DNA of 57,191 nt, taken from contig SOEU01000020.1 in the NCBI GenBank assembly GCA_021646415.1, positions 1 through 57,191 of the forward strand, read 5' to 3'. The notes under the pieces are model-generated. The model was not told the origin of the DNA and did not search any database. It worked only from the letters and a program-made list of their open reading frames with translations. This document shows positions 37,232 to 45,784 of this stretch, piece by piece (the stretch's first letter is position 1; each line of letters opens with the position of its first letter). This DNA is from Candidatus Brocadia sp. GTDB taxonomy: Bacteria > Planctomycetota > Brocadiia > Brocadiales > Brocadiaceae. The position numbers were made by a program, and so were the translations under genes.

Positions 37232-37471
37232 TTGTCCCAGAGGTCTTTTCCCACCGCAATTGAAAACAGGTTGGAACAGTACACCCGGGAGATACTGAAA
37301 TTTGAAGAGAAATACGGTGTCTCCTTCAGCGAATTTGAAAAAACGTGGGATGAAGGCAGGATAAAGGATAGGCACGGTCATGAAACAGAAAGCGACTTTA
37401 TCGACTGGGAGATGCTGGAGATGGAAAAAAAAGGAGTTATTGTTGATATTGTCCAAACTCAAGGGACTTAA
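37232..37471 (+). CDS. Small acidic protein, antitoxin-like
   Basis: A 79-residue protein: EQYTREILKFEEKYGVSFSE, FEKTWDEGRIKDRHGHETES and DFIDWEMLEMEKKG. This EEKYGxSFxEFE...KDRH.YE..DxxxWE pattern recurs in small proteins that accompany toxin-like partners, so an antitoxin is possible; no partner is seen. The only start is TTG at 37232 without a clear ribosome binding site, and the frame is open further upstream to the lipoprotein stop (37181-37183), so the 5' end may be lost. Confidence 0.45.
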   Translation: MSQRSFPTAIENRLEQYTREILKFEEKYGVSFSEFEKTWDEGRIKDRHGHETESDFIDWEMLEMEKKGVIVDIVQTQGT

Positions 37472-37550
37472 AAAGAGAGGCTTTACAAAATGGATTGTTT
37501 AAAGTCGGACATAACACAAACGAGACATTTGTGTCATATTTCTGTTTCCC

Positions 37551-37776
37551 AAGTTAAAAAATATCCTTTGATTTAATGTTATATCGCATCAACATGCGCT
37601 GAAGGTATTGACGCTCTATTTCGCTCTCCTTAGCAGCGTTTGTTACATTTTTCACTCGTTTTATTCAATACGTTCGTTCTATGTTTTATATTGAATGCAT
37701 CGAGGATCTTCCTCCGTGCCTCTTTATATGGTTGAGCAAGTAAATCATCACAAACACTGTCACATTGCCCTCTTTA
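37551..37776 (-). pseudogene. Diverged duplicate of the ntrC 3' end
   Basis: The minus strand reads DDLLAQPYKEARRKILDAFN, then after a one-base slip VTNAAKESEIERQYLQRMLM and RYNIKSKDIF-stop. The intact ntrC at 40311-38914 ends almost identically (DELLSQPYKEARRKALDTFN, KRYNIKSKDIF). About 205 bases align at roughly four identities in five. The copy covers only the DNA-binding helix-turn-helix end and starts right at the fic stop codon, so fic is bracketed by direct copies of the ntrC 3' end. Confidence 0.85.
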
Positions 37777-38838
37777 TTACTCTCTTTTAGAGGTATTACA
37801 TCTTTTCCTCCAAAGTGCCCCTGGTCCACGGCCAAGGCATTCCACTGCTTTAAGGACTTGGAGTTCCCTGAGCACCCGGCGTATCATATCCCTACTGACA
37901 CCAGGACAAGCCCGCTCAATATCTAACAAGGAAAATTCACCTGCAAAGGAATCGATGGCTGTTTTAATCAATTCTGTCTTTGCACCTTTTGGAGACCTCA
38001 ATTGTCCCACCCGTTCTTCAAACTCCCGGTAGGCTGACTTGAGAATAAAAAGAACATAGTTTATGTAAGGCCATGGGTCATGCTTCCCTTCATGCCAGCG
38101 CTGAGAGCTTTGTTCAAGGGTTTCATAGTAGCGATCCTTGTTCTGTTCTATAATCCGTTCGATACTGATGTAACGACCGACTTCATAACCAAGATGATAG
38201 CATTGAAGCAAAAGAAGCAGCCTTGAAATCCTGCCATTTCCGTCACGAAAGGGATGAATGCAAAGAAAATCGAGATTGAAGGCAGCCATAGCAATCAGTG
38301 GATGCACCCAGCGTTCGCGATTGCATTGATTCCACAGGTCAATCAACTCGGCCATATATGCAGGGGTTTGGACAGGGGAGACCGTCTTGAAACGTACCCG
38401 GAATGTGCCGTCAGGATGCTTCTCAATAATATCACTGGCTTTTTCTTTATATTGCCCTGCATCCCCAATATCACCCTTTGCCAATTTATGAAGCCTGGAA
38501 ATGGTGTCCCCTGAGACCGGTAATTTTGAAGCTTGCTCATGAATGATCTTAAGGGCGTTGCGATAACCCCTTATTTCTTCCTCATCGCGGTCGCGCAAGT
38601 ATGACTTGCCGAAAACAACGGTGCGGATGCGGGATTGATCAACGGTTACACCTTCGATGCGGTTTGAAGATACTGCGCTCTCTATAAGTGCATGTTCCCG
38701 CAAAACCTTGAGTTTCTGCGGTGCTTGTCTGGTAAAGAGTTCCTGCTTTCCGCGGGATTCGCCGAGATCGGCCAGATACCAAGAGGTAGTAGCTGGTATG
38801 CTTTCTGGTGTGTGTGAAAATTGCCTTAGCGTCATCAT
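37777..38838 (-). CDS. Fic family AMPylase-type protein
   Basis: A 353-residue Fic protein. The N-terminal inhibitory helix carries the class II motif SSNRIEG (57-63). The Fic core has HPFRDGNGRISR with His195 and Arg203, needed to transfer AMP or another nucleotide to Ser/Thr/Tyr of a target protein. The C-terminus (about 290-345) looks like a winged-helix DNA-binding module (AKTELIKTAIDSFAGEFSLL, DIERACPGVSRDMIRRVLRE). Self-regulated Fic/winged-helix proteins of this type are usually single-gene regulators. Its context is unusual: it lies between intact ntrC and a diverged copy of the ntrC 3' end, as if brought in by a recombination event. Confidence 0.9.
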   Translation of the reverse strand: MMTLRQFSHTPESIPATTSWYLADLGESRGKQELFTRQAPQKLKVLREHALIESAVSSNRIEGVTVDQSRIRTVVFGKSYLRDRDEEEIRGYRNALKIIHEQASKLPVSGDTISRLHKLAKGDIGDAGQYKEKASDIIEKHPDGTFRVRFKTVSPVQTPAYMAELIDLWNQCNRERWVHPLIAMAAFNLDFLCIHPFRDGNGRISRLLLLLQCYHLGYEVGRYISIERIIEQNKDRYYETLEQSSQRWHEGKHDPWPYINYVLFILKSAYREFEERVGQLRSPKGAKTELIKTAIDSFAGEFSLLDIERACPGVSRDMIRRVLRELQVLKAVECLGRGPGALWRKRCNTSKRE

Positions 38839-38913
38839 GTCTACAGTTCCTCATAGGGTGTCTGTTCTTTCCGAGACCCGTTAATATTACCCAGTAAAAA
38901 CTTTTTTTGTGGT

Positions 38914-40311
38914 TTAAAAAATATCCTTCGATTTAATATTATATCTCTTCAGCATGCGCTGGAGATATTGACGTTCTATTTCGCTTTCCTTGGCCGCGTT
39001 TGTTACGTTTCCACCCGTTTTATTCAATACGTTCGTTATGTATTTTACATTGAATGTATCGAGTGCCTTCCTGCGCGCCTCTTTGTATGGTTGAGAAAGT
39101 AATTCATCTCCAAAATCCCCGGAGAGTCCCTCTTTTTTTACCAGCGGCAATATTACGTTTAACGATATTACGTCTTCATTGGTAAGGGTAATCGCTCTTT
39201 CTATAACATTTTCCAGTTCACGGACGTTGCCAGGCCAGTGGTAATTGTAAAATTCCGCTTCTACTTCAGGAGAGATCCCTTTGGTCTGTTTATTTTCCTT
39301 TTTGTTATACTTTTCAATAAAATGTTTTACCAGTAAGGGGATATCCTCTTTTCTTTCACGTAATGGAGGCATCCTGATGTTGATTACATTCAAGCGATAA
39401 TACAAATCTTCCCGAAATTCCTTTTCCTGTACCCGCTGTAATAAATCCTGGTTTGTAGCTGCAATGATACGCACATCCACTTTTTTTGTAACCGTATCTC
39501 CCAGCGGAATAAACTCCCCTTCTTGTAAAACGCGCAATATCTTTGCCTGAACCGATTTTGGGATATCACCAATTTCATCCATAAACAGGGTACCACCATC
39601 TGCTTCTTCAAAGAGACCTTTTTTGTCTTTGATGGCACCGGTAAAAGCGCCTTTGACGTGACCAAATAATTCACTCTCAAGGAGATTCTCGGTTAACGTG
39701 GCACAATTAATTACGACAAATTTCTCATCTTTCCGATTCCCGGTAAAATGGACCGCCCTCGCTACAAGTTCCTTTCCCGTGCCGCTCTCGCCGGTAATCA
39801 GTACGGTAGCGGAGCTAAAAGCAACCCTTGAAATCATGTTCAGCACCTTCAGTATTTCTTTAGAACTTCCCACAATCTTTTTTAACCCATAGACTTTTTC
39901 CAGTTCGGAATGGAGATACTTATTTTCTTCAATAATCTTCTGCTGGGCAATCATGCGGTCGATATTGAGGATGATCTCATCGAGATTGAAGGGCTTTGTA
40001 ATATAATTAAATGCACCCCGCCTCATTGCCTCTACAGCCGTCTCTATTCCTCCATAAGCAGTCATTATCAGCACGGAAGAGTTATATGTCCCCTTGATTC
40101 TTTGAAGTAATTCCAGTCCATCGATTCCCCCGGGGAGTTTCATGTCTATAATGACAAGGGGAAATTCCTGTTTTTTCAGTTCTGCCAGTGCCTCTTCTCC
40201 CGATGCCGCCGTTTTGACATGGAAGCCACGCTCTGTCAGTACGTTGTTCAGCACCTTCCGGTAACCAATCTCATCGTCCACGACCAATATTTTCGTCCCA
40301 TTCGTTTTCAT
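38914..40311 (-). CDS. NtrC-family sigma-54 response regulator
   Basis: A 465-residue regulator: receiver domain (1-120) with phospho-acceptor Asp56 (VIIDMKLPGG) and Lys106; AAA+ domain (about 143-370) with Walker A GESGTGKE (174-181), sigma-54 contact loop GAFTGA (221-226) and Walker B TLFMDEIG; and a C-terminal Fis-like helix-turn-helix (KTGGNVTNAAKESEIERQYL). It activates sigma-54 promoters when phosphorylated. The histidine kinase gene lies 109 bases upstream on the same strand. By analogy with DctBD-like pairs it may control the divergent carboxylate-transport genes at 43416; that target is inferred. Confidence 0.93.
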   Translation of the reverse strand: MKTNGTKILVVDDEIGYRKVLNNVLTERGFHVKTAASGEEALAELKKQEFPLVIIDMKLPGGIDGLELLQRIKGTYNSSVLIMTAYGGIETAVEAMRRGAFNYITKPFNLDEIILNIDRMIAQQKIIEENKYLHSELEKVYGLKKIVGSSKEILKVLNMISRVAFSSATVLITGESGTGKELVARAVHFTGNRKDEKFVVINCATLTENLLESELFGHVKGAFTGAIKDKKGLFEEADGGTLFMDEIGDIPKSVQAKILRVLQEGEFIPLGDTVTKKVDVRIIAATNQDLLQRVQEKEFREDLYYRLNVINIRMPPLRERKEDIPLLVKHFIEKYNKKENKQTKGISPEVEAEFYNYHWPGNVRELENVIERAITLTNEDVISLNVILPLVKKEGLSGDFGDELLSQPYKEARRKALDTFNVKYITNVLNKTGGNVTNAAKESEIERQYLQRMLKRYNIKSKDIF

Positions 40312-40420
40312 AAAAAAACTAGTCCAACCTATTCATTTGCCACAATGGCACTAAGACACTAAGTTATACTTTTACTTTGTAGCTTGCTGTCTCCTTGACA
40401 AATAACCAATGATAGAAGAT

Positions 40421-42907
40421 TTATAGTTTAATCACAGACATTTCCTGCTCTTTTTTTGATTTCAGGGGTAAAAATATCCTGAATGTTGTGCCTTTCCCAA
40501 TATCGCTGTCAACCTCAATACTACCGTCATGCATTTTTACTATTCCATAACTAATACTCAAACCCAGGCCCGTCCCCTTACCGTCCTTTCTTGTAGTAAA
40601 AAAGGGATCAAAAATTTTTTTCAAAACATTTTTACTGATACCCACCCCGGTATCCTTAATAAATATTTCAACACACTCCTTATCCGGATGGAAACGGGAT
40701 CCTACTGTCAACTCACCCTTCCTAAGCACTCCGGCGTGTTCCGTATTGCCCATAAATTCTTTCATGGCAAAGACGGCATTATTGGTGATGTTAATGATAA
40801 CCTGCTCCATTTGACGGGCATCCATCATAACGTCAGGGATATTTGGGTCGAGCGTACGAACTACTTCTATCTTTTCTTTTCTGTATTGTTTTTCTACCAT
40901 ACCGAGTACATTGTCTATCAGATCGTTCACGTTTGACAGGCGCATTTCCGGCTCTTTTTGCCTTGAGAAATCCAGCAGTCCGCTAATTAAGTCCTTACAC
41001 CGCACGGACTCTTTCACAGAACCTTCTAAGTATTCATACAAATAAGTTCTGTTCTTATTAATAACAGTGTAAATTTGCGACAATTCCTGGCAGTACTTGT
41101 TTAAGTCATTAGCGATGTATGAAAGCTCCTCTGCCCATGTATCCTTTTCCAAGGTGACGTTTTCTGCGTGACCCAAACGAGAAATAAGACCATTCAGCCG
41201 CTGTGTGTTTTCAGAAATAGGGATCGAGCTTGTGAGTTTTAAGGCATTCGTGACCTTTTCGAAAATCTTTAAACTTTCCGTACTGTAAAGATAAATTACA
41301 CCGATCGGATTATTGATTTCATGGGCAATTCCAGCTACCAACTGACCAATAGATGCCAGCCTGTCGGCCTGCACAAGCTTTTGCTCAAGTCTTCTCAATT
41401 CAGTAACATCGTTGGCAGTCCCTAATATACTCAACAATTTTCCATCTTTACTCTTGATAAGAGATGTGCTCAGCAATACATTTCGGACGTTCTTTTGCTT
41501 ATCCAATACCTCAACCTCGAATATCTTCCTGAAACCATTGTGAATGATCTGATCTGCATTTTCCAGCCGCTTATCGAACAGGATGGAAATCAAAGGCTGC
41601 CCGATCAACTCCTCTTCGTGGTAACCCCATTCTTTGATCTTGGGATTGACAAAGGTAAAGTTTCCTTGAACATCAAGCGTGAATATCAGTTCGTTTGCAT
41701 ACTTTAAGATGCTTTCCAGATATTCTTTTCTTTCTTCAAGGTCGGCCTTCAGCTTCAGGAGTTTTTCACGCGCGTCTTTGATGTCATCGGTCATGTGGTT
41801 AAACGAGGTCGTTAGTTCACCAAGTTCGTCTTTCAAATTGCTTTCGACCCGGAAGTTCAGGTCACCTTCCGCAACCCTTTTCATGCCTTTGACAAGCCGT
41901 ATAATGGGAATAATGATCCCCCGGGAGACAAAAAAGGATATAAATATTACACCAACAATACATATACCCACTACAGTAATAGCCCGATACTTGAACCTGG
42001 AAATGGGGGAATATGCCTCTGATTCATCTGTTTCCACCAAAAGGACCCATTTCATCTTCTTTACATACCGTGTGGCACCGATGACGTTCCTTCCCATGTA
42101 ATTTTTATATACACCCACAATCTCTTTTCCGGAGTGAAGCGCTGCGGTCACAGGTTCGGTGTTGACTAGCTGTCGTAAAATGGCTTCTTCCTTAAATCTC
42201 GATTCGGTAATCATCAGGTGATTTTTGCTTACAATATATGCTTCGCTTGTCTTGCCCCTTCGAAGGAACATGCCCACATCTTCTTTTACACCAGCCTTTT
42301 TTCCCGTCGTAATTTCATTTAACTTGTTTGCATTGAATCGGATTACCAGCACACCGAGAAACTTTCCACTCCGTTTCTTTAGAATTGGTGTGGCAAAGGC
42401 CATTGAATACTCCCCTGTGTTTTCGTCCATATAGACATCCTTGACATAAGGACCTTCCTTGCCGTAGGTAAAATAATCTGCACCGAATTCAATCTTGCCG
42501 ATGTTGTTCTCGTTACTCGATGCCACGATAATTCCCGCAGGGTTTAAGACAAAAGTCTCGTAAAAGTCCTTATTCAGATTCGTTTTGTATATCATGTAAT
42601 CATTGAATTTTTTGACGATGTGTGTGTTCTTTGGGTTGTGGTTCAGAATTTCCAGGTGTCTTCGGATAAACTCATCAGATGCAAAAAATTGTGACGAATA
42701 TTCACCCGCATTGAGGATAGTCAGTATATGATTTTTAATTCCATCAGCAAGGAATGCCTCTTCGTTGAGGAGTTCGTTCTTGATGGTTTCCTGCGCATAC
42801 CGATAGGTAAGAATGGCAACGGTAATGATGGGCAAAATGGATAACAACAAAAACCAGCAAAGCAGTTTTCTGCCAATGCCACTAAAAAGATTAACGCCTT
42901 TTACCAT
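40421..42907 (-). CDS. Double-Cache sensor histidine kinase
   Basis: An 828-residue membrane kinase: helix 1 about 15-35, periplasmic double-Cache domain about 40-300, helix 2 about 309-328, HAMP about 329-382, coiled coil 375-400, PAS about 400-505, dimerisation domain with phospho-His529 (AGIAHEINNPIG), and ATPase with N box NITNNAVFAM, DTGVGI and GTGLGLS. About 90 extra residues lie between the H box and the X region (KDLISGLLDFSRQ), a helical insert seen in some NtrB/DctB-like kinases. Cache domains commonly bind small carboxylates or amino acids. It pairs with the NtrC-type regulator 109 bases downstream and diverges from the DASS carrier gene. Confidence 0.93.
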   Translation of the reverse strand: MVKGVNLFSGIGRKLLCWFLLLSILPIITVAILTYRYAQETIKNELLNEEAFLADGIKNHILTILNAGEYSSQFFASDEFIRRHLEILNHNPKNTHIVKKFNDYMIYKTNLNKDFYETFVLNPAGIIVASSNENNIGKIEFGADYFTYGKEGPYVKDVYMDENTGEYSMAFATPILKKRSGKFLGVLVIRFNANKLNEITTGKKAGVKEDVGMFLRRGKTSEAYIVSKNHLMITESRFKEEAILRQLVNTEPVTAALHSGKEIVGVYKNYMGRNVIGATRYVKKMKWVLLVETDESEAYSPISRFKYRAITVVGICIVGVIFISFFVSRGIIIPIIRLVKGMKRVAEGDLNFRVESNLKDELGELTTSFNHMTDDIKDAREKLLKLKADLEERKEYLESILKYANELIFTLDVQGNFTFVNPKIKEWGYHEEELIGQPLISILFDKRLENADQIIHNGFRKIFEVEVLDKQKNVRNVLLSTSLIKSKDGKLLSILGTANDVTELRRLEQKLVQADRLASIGQLVAGIAHEINNPIGVIYLYSTESLKIFEKVTNALKLTSSIPISENTQRLNGLISRLGHAENVTLEKDTWAEELSYIANDLNKYCQELSQIYTVINKNRTYLYEYLEGSVKESVRCKDLISGLLDFSRQKEPEMRLSNVNDLIDNVLGMVEKQYRKEKIEVVRTLDPNIPDVMMDARQMEQVIINITNNAVFAMKEFMGNTEHAGVLRKGELTVGSRFHPDKECVEIFIKDTGVGISKNVLKKIFDPFFTTRKDGKGTGLGLSISYGIVKMHDGSIEVDSDIGKGTTFRIFLPLKSKKEQEMSVIKL

Positions 42908-43415
42908 ATATAGCTTTTCATATTATGAATATATCATACCGGACTAAATTTACTTTAAGAAATTCAAAGTTGCCAAATATTCCATTTAATAATCTTGGTT
43001 AAAAAAACTTTTTCATAAGTATCTGAGAAGAGGCCTGAATAATGACTTACTCCTTCAAAGAACCTTCATCGCATATAGTAAAAATTAAAGAAGAAAGTTT
43101 ATATGGTTTTAGTCATAAACTTCTTGCATTTCTGACGTTTACAGCGTACCGAATTTGTTATAATTTTACAATACCTCGTAAGTAACATCAAGCCGCAAAT
43201 ACATATACAGTACGATATTTGAATTTCGCAGTTGTTCCGTACAAAAACCCTTGAAATGCCTAATGCTTTTTACGATAATCTGCCAGCGATACCTGTCAGA
43301 ACCATTTGCTTTTCATGAAAGAGATGAAGAGTAAAGGGAGCGAGGTTATCAGATAATTTAATAATGACGGAATTCCGGAATGAGTAAAGATACAGTCTGG
43401 TAGATAAATAATTTT
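42908..43415. other. Divergent control region, kinase / DASS carrier
   Basis: About 510 AT-rich bases between two divergent units. It must carry both promoters. I searched by eye for GG-N10-GC sigma-54 elements for the plus-strand carrier gene and found none I would call. No gene or strong hairpin is seen. Confidence 0.4.
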
Positions 43416-44996
43416 ATGGATGAAATAGATCTGTCCCATGCGGAAGAACAAACCAGGCTGGAAGTAATATCAAAGGCGGAGGAACGGTTCAACCGTCTGC
43501 GCCGGAGGGCAGGGTTTTATGCTGCCCCTCTGGCATTTTGTATTGTTCTCTGGCTCACCCGGGGCAGACTAACGCCTGACGGTAATTATCTGAGCGCAGT
43601 ATTGGCTTGTGTGCTGGTGTTGTGGATGACTGAGACACTTCCTCTTCCGGTGAGCGCAATGCTGGGAGCATGCATGTGTATCGTCTTTGGTGTTGCGGAT
43701 GCCAGGAAAACGTTCGCTCCGTTTGCAGACCCAATTATATTCCTGTTCATAGGTGGATTCATAGTCGCCCGTGCAATGACGCTGCATCATCTCGATCGGC
43801 GTTTTGCACTTGCCATTCTTTCTCTTCGCTGGGTTGGCGGGAATCGGGCAAGGATATTGGGTGCTTTTGGAATGGTAACAGCAATAACTTCAATGTGGGT
43901 CTCCAACTCGGCCGCTACAGCTATGATGATGCCAATTGCTATGGGGATTCTTCGTGCCCTCCGGGGTATACATCAGCCGGATCGTGACCCGTCCGGAATA
44001 TCTTTGAAACTGCAAAATGACCCTTTCTCAACAGGCATCATGCTCATGACAGCATTCTCGGCATCGGTGGGTGGTATTTGTACCCCGATCGGTACGCCTC
44101 CCAACCTCATCGGTATTGGACTCATCAATAAGTTGGTCGGTGTGGAAATTAACTTTTTCCAGTGGATGGCCATTGGGATTCCCCTGTGTATAATCATGTA
44201 TGGAGTGCTTTTTGTGCTGCTTTGTTTGCTGCACAACAAAAAGACGCAGAAAAACACTGATATGTTGCAATTCACACAATACCTTCAGGCAGAGGGTGAG
44301 TCACTTGGCGGGTGGACTCGTGGGCAGATAAATACGCTGATTGCCTTTGGAGTTGCCGTAGCATTGTGGATTACCCCTGGATTGCTCGCAATTACTCTTG
44401 GGAGTGATCACAAGTGTGCAAAATTCGCCAGTGAAAATTTTCCTGAAGGGATGGTTGCACTCATTGCGGCAAGCATCCTTTTTCTGTTGCCAACAGATAA
44501 TAAACAGGGAAAGTTTACCATCACCTGGCGCGAGGCAGTGCAGATTGACTGGGGTACCATCCTTTTGATGGGTGGCGGAATGAGCCTTGGAGGATTGATG
44601 TTTTCCACCGGGGTAGCAGAAGCTCTTGGAAAGAGCGTTACGAACCTGATGGGTGCCCAATCGCTGTGGGGATTGACTGCAATATCAATTGCATTAGCGA
44701 TTGTGATGAGTGAAATGACCTCCAATGCTGCATCTGCAAACATGATCATTCCGATCGTTATTACGCTTGCTAAGTCCGCAGGCATCAACCCGATTCCTCC
44801 GGCACTTGGGGCATGTCTCGGTGCCAGTTATGGGTTTATGTTGCCTGTGTCAACTCCTCCCAATGCAATCGTTTATGGCACCGGGTTGGTTCCAATTTCC
44901 AAAATGGTCAGGGTAGGTTTTTTCTTCGACATATGTGGCTTTGTCATTATCTGGCTGGGCATGCGGTTACTCTGCCCATTGATGGGATGGAAATAA
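43416..44996 (+). CDS. DASS (SLC13) family carboxylate/sulfate symporter
   Basis: A 526-residue membrane carrier of the divalent anion:sodium symporter family. A soluble, helical N-terminus (1-32) precedes about 11 helices. The two substrate/sodium-site motifs are present as an inverted pair: SNSAATAMMMPI (about 169-180) and TSNAASANMIIPI (about 445-457), with the family TETLPLPVSAMLG region near 73-85. Members import succinate, fumarate, malate, citrate or sulfate with Na+. Its place before methylmalonyl-CoA genes and a Na+-pumping decarboxylase favours a dicarboxylate such as succinate; the substrate is inferred. Confidence 0.88.
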   Translation: MDEIDLSHAEEQTRLEVISKAEERFNRLRRRAGFYAAPLAFCIVLWLTRGRLTPDGNYLSAVLACVLVLWMTETLPLPVSAMLGACMCIVFGVADARKTFAPFADPIIFLFIGGFIVARAMTLHHLDRRFALAILSLRWVGGNRARILGAFGMVTAITSMWVSNSAATAMMMPIAMGILRALRGIHQPDRDPSGISLKLQNDPFSTGIMLMTAFSASVGGICTPIGTPPNLIGIGLINKLVGVEINFFQWMAIGIPLCIIMYGVLFVLLCLLHNKKTQKNTDMLQFTQYLQAEGESLGGWTRGQINTLIAFGVAVALWITPGLLAITLGSDHKCAKFASENFPEGMVALIAASILFLLPTDNKQGKFTITWREAVQIDWGTILLMGGGMSLGGLMFSTGVAEALGKSVTNLMGAQSLWGLTAISIALAIVMSEMTSNAASANMIIPIVITLAKSAGINPIPPALGACLGASYGFMLPVSTPPNAIVYGTGLVPISKMVRVGFFFDICGFVIIWLGMRLLCPLMGWK

Positions 44997-45256
44997 AAGT
45001 TTTTAGAAGCTGCACAAACTTTTTGACTTATATCCTCAACCCGAATGAGTCAAAATAAATAAAATCCGAAAATTTGCTATTCAAACTTTTTGCCTTGATA
45101 TTTTTGCTAAAAAATTCAAAACATTTTTTGATAATCGCTTGAGAGGTTTGTCCATAAGAGGATAAAATTACTCTTGCACTACCTCCCCCCTATATGGTTG
45201 AATAACTCTTGTAATTTTGGGTTTCATGCTACCAACCAAACGAAAGGCTTATTGTT

Positions 45257-45685
45257 ATGGAAATACGGCAGCACCGGGGCAGGGTGTTAATTGGTAAACT
45301 AGGATTGGATGGACATGACCGCGGAGCGAAGTTTATTGCACGTAGTCTGCGTGAAGATGGCTTTGAGGTTATTTACACAGGTATACGCCTGACACCTGAA
45401 GAAATTGTATCAATGGCGATTCGTGAGGATGTAGATGCAATCGGTCTGTCGCTTCTTTCCGGCGTACATAATGAGCTTATTCCGGAGATGCTAAAAGCCC
45501 TTCGTCAGGCGAATGCCGGAGACATACCTGTAATCGTGGGAGGTATTATTCCCCAGGAGGATATTCCGCATTTAAGACACGAAGGTATTTGCGATGTGTT
45601 TACCCCCGGCACGCCGATTCAAACAGTTCTGAATGCATTTAGAAAAGTCGCCGGCGAATACCACCAAAAGAAGCGGTTAACGTAA
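45257..45685 (+). CDS. mcmA2: Methylmalonyl-CoA mutase, B12-binding subunit
   Basis: A 142-residue cobalamin-binding domain: RGRVLIGKLGLDGHDRGAKF with the DxHxxG cobalt-ligand motif (His in DGHDRG), LSLLSG, and GGIIPQEDI. It matches the C-terminal B12 domain of methylmalonyl-CoA mutase as a separate subunit. The large subunit lies 99 bases downstream. Split mutases of this kind occur in archaea and some bacteria. Complete B12 contact motifs are visible. Confidence 0.9.
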   Translation: MEIRQHRGRVLIGKLGLDGHDRGAKFIARSLREDGFEVIYTGIRLTPEEIVSMAIREDVDAIGLSLLSGVHNELIPEMLKALRQANAGDIPVIVGGIIPQEDIPHLRHEGICDVFTPGTPIQTVLNAFRKVAGEYHQKKRLT

Positions 45686-45784
45686 CATGACCGCAGAGGG
45701 AGTTGGAGAACCGGCAACGGTCATTTAAGAAGTATGTATTTCGCAAACTGAATTACTCAAAAAATGAGCCATTGAAGTATTCCT

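Noticed and set aside
42908-43415. Sigma-54 promoter for the DASS operon
   Set aside because: By eye no GG-N10-GC element with supporting bases; TTGC words present lack the matching upstream GG.
45020-45056. Terminator after the DASS gene (TTTTGACT / AGTCAAAA)
   Set aside because: Only an 8-bp AT-rich stem with a 19-base loop and no T-run; too weak to call.
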